Assembly: GCA_045542075.1 (NCBI GenBank)
Contig: JAZQKI010000045.1
Span: 1-33,179 of the forward strand
Source of the DNA: SVTX01 sp045542075
GTDB taxonomy: Bacteria; Bacillota; Clostridia; Oscillospirales; CAG-272
Reading direction: 5' to 3'
DNA: 33,179 nt
Shown: piece by piece, positions 31,625-33,179 of the stretch
How positions within the stretch are numbered: the first letter of the stretch is position 1
Layout: every line of letters starts with the position of its first letter
Position numbers and translations under genes: made by a program
Notes under the pieces: generated by a model
The model's database searches: none
What the model saw: only the letters and a program-made list of their open reading frames with translations
What the model was told of the DNA's origin: nothing

Positions 31625-33179
31625 ATGGCAAAGAACATTCTTTACGGAATTGAAGCAAGAGACGCGCTTGTTCGCGGCATCGACAAGCTTGCTAACACAG
31701 TTAAAATAACACTCGGTCCCAAGGGCAGAAACGTAGTGCTTGACAAAAAGTACGGCGCTCCCCTCATCACCAACGACGGTGTAACCATCGCAAAGGAGAT
31801 CGAGCTTGAGGACGCAGCCGAGAATATGGGCGCGCGTCTTGTCCGAGAGGTCGCAACAAAGACAAACGACGCGGCAGGCGACGGTACTACCACCGCTACC
31901 CTTCTCGCTCAGGCGTTTGTTCGCGAGGGCATGAAGAACGTGACCGCGGGCGCTAACCCCATGGTTATCCGCAAGGGTATCCAGAAGGCAGTTGACGCGG
32001 CAGTTGACGCTCTTGCTGTAAACTGCAAGAAGGTCAACGGCAAGGAGGACATCGCTCGTGTTGGCGCTATCTCCTCGGGCGACGTAGTTTACGGCGAGCT
32101 TATCGCAGACGCTATGGAAAAGGTAACCGCTGACGGCGTTATCACTATCGAGGAATCCAAGTCCGCCGAGACATATTCCGAGGTTGTTGAGGGTATGCAG
32201 TTTGACCGCGGATACCTCTCTCCCTACATGGTAACCGACTCCGACAAGATGGAGGCAGTTATCGACGATGCTCTCATCCTTATCACAGACAAGAAGATCT
32301 CTACAATAAACGACATTCTTCCCCTGCTTGAGCAGCTCGTTCAGTCGGGCAGAAAGCTGGTTATCATCGCAGAGGACGTTGAGGGCGAGGCACTGACAAC
32401 TCTCGTGCTCAACAAGCTCCGCGGCACGTTCACCTGCGTAGCAGTCAAGGCTCCCGGCTTTGGCGACAGACGTAAGGAAATGCTCCGCGATATCGCGATC
32501 CTTACAGGCGGTGAGGTAGTTTCCTCCGAGATCGGCTACGAGCTTAAGGACGCAGGAATCGAGGTTCTCGGTCACGCGCGTCAGGTTAAGATCACAAAGG
32601 AAACAACAATTATCGTTGGCGGCGCGGGCGATCCTGCTGACATCAAGGCAAGAGTAAACCAGATAAAGACCGCTATCGAGACCACGACCTCCGACTTCGA
32701 CCGCGAAAAGCTTCAGGAAAGACTTGCAAAGCTCGCGGGCGGTGTTGCTGTTATCAAGGTCGGAGCGGCTACCGAGGCTGAAATGAAGGAAAAGAAGCTC
32801 CGCATTGAGGACGCGCTCAACGCAACCAAGGCTGCAGTTGAGGAAGGCATCGTTGCGGGCGGCGGAACGGCTTATCTTAACGCTATTCCCGCAGTCAAGA
32901 AGCTCCTGAACACTGTTGACGGCGACGAAAAGACAGGCGTGCAGATAGTTCTCCGCGCACTTGAGGAGCCCGTACGTCAGATCGCCGCTAACGCAGGCTT
33001 TGACGGCGCGGTTATCGTTGATAAGATCATGAGCTCCAAGAAGGTCGGCTACGGCTTTGACGCATACAACGAAAAGTACGTTGATATGATGGAAGCAGGT
33101 ATCGTTGACCCGACCAAGGTTACCCGTAGCGCTCTCCAGAACGCGGCAAGCGTTGCAGCTACAGTCCTCACCACCGAGG
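31625..33179 (+). CDS. groEL: Chaperonin GroEL, 3' end cut by the window
   Basis: The ATG at 31625 follows GAGAGG. The 518 residues visible cover most of a protein that is normally about 540. The product is the 60-kDa chaperonin. Family text is clear: NTVKITLGPKGRNVVLDKKYGAP, the nucleotide motif AAGDGTTTATLLAQA near 84-98, NPMVIRKGIQKAVD, YLSPYMVTD, KAPGFGDRRKEML, VAVIKVGAATE and GIVAGGGTAYL. The reading frame is still open at 33179, so it is partial only because the window ends. No frameshift or missing key residue is seen. Confidence 0.97.
   Translation, partial: MAKNILYGIEARDALVRGIDKLANTVKITLGPKGRNVVLDKKYGAPLITNDGVTIAKEIELEDAAENMGARLVREVATKTNDAAGDGTTTATLLAQAFVREGMKNVTAGANPMVIRKGIQKAVDAAVDALAVNCKKVNGKEDIARVGAISSGDVVYGELIADAMEKVTADGVITIEESKSAETYSEVVEGMQFDRGYLSPYMVTDSDKMEAVIDDALILITDKKISTINDILPLLEQLVQSGRKLVIIAEDVEGEALTTLVLNKLRGTFTCVAVKAPGFGDRRKEMLRDIAILTGGEVVSSEIGYELKDAGIEVLGHARQVKITKETTIIVGGAGDPADIKARVNQIKTAIETTTSDFDREKLQERLAKLAGGVAVIKVGAATEAEMKEKKLRIEDALNATKAAVEEGIVAGGGTAYLNAIPAVKKLLNTVDGDEKTGVQIVLRALEEPVRQIAANAGFDGAVIVDKIMSSKKVGYGFDAYNEKYVDMMEAGIVDPTKVTRSALQNAASVAATVLTTE

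Noticed and set aside
31607..32575. 322-residue open frame on the minus strand over groEL
   Set aside because: Antisense shadow of the groEL reading frame, with no ribosome site and no family.

Overview
The window looks like a chromosomal piece of a low-to-mid-GC Clostridia genome, most like an Oscillospirales/Ruminococcaceae-type gut anaerobe. This is an inference from strong AGGAGG-type ribosome binding sites, a SpoIID-like/peptidoglycan-binding cluster, a YwaF-family protein, a NatAB-type ABC exporter, an AGCS symporter and groESL. No rRNA, tRNA or CRISPR array was recognised.

Layout. (1) Positions 1-10.5 kb are an accessory, AT-richer island with every gene on the minus strand. In transcription order (right to left) it holds a small XRE regulator, a D12-class DNA adenine methyltransferase, a 771-aa protein that appears to join a PD-(D/E)XK-like nuclease, a DGQHR (DndB-like) domain and a HEPN-like tail, a PLD/SF2-helicase/DUF3427 protein, a nucleotide-cyclase-like protein, a NUDIX hydrolase, a 60-aa protein, a stand-alone TipAS-domain protein, a GIY-YIG/DUF4357 protein and a truncated peptide deformylase. 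A second deformylase stub lies at 10.5 kb, so the island is bracketed by two broken, diverged def genes. The 950 bases to the right of the XRE gene are non-coding, hairpin-rich and carry four copies of a 9-mer. (2) 10.5-14.5 kb, minus strand: a nucleotidyltransferase, a GNAT acetyltransferase, and glycerol kinase followed one base later by a monoglyceride-lipase-like hydrolase. (3) 14.6-17.3 kb, plus strand: three genes for probable cell-wall or spore-coat proteins. (4) 17.3-24.6 kb: an HPr-kinase-like P-loop protein, a two-helix membrane protein, a YbhJ-like aconitase-family hydratase, a lipoprotein, a YwaF-like membrane protein, another membrane protein and a XerC/D-type recombinase. (5) 24.7-28.8 kb: recG and a natAB-like exporter. 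(6) 28.9-31.1 kb, minus strand: an HExxH protein and an AGCS symporter. (7) groES and groEL, the latter cut by the window end.

The best candidate for an undescribed system is the XRE / D12 methyltransferase / nuclease-DGQHR-HEPN module at 5889-9572. It has its own promoter and a perfect palindrome just before the regulator's start, and the methyltransferase and nuclease genes are one base apart. This resembles a self-regulated restriction-modification unit whose restriction component is a DndB-type fusion rather than a classical endonuclease. The neighbouring helicase, cyclase-like and NUDIX genes may be additional defence genes. Function here is inferred from motifs and context only.
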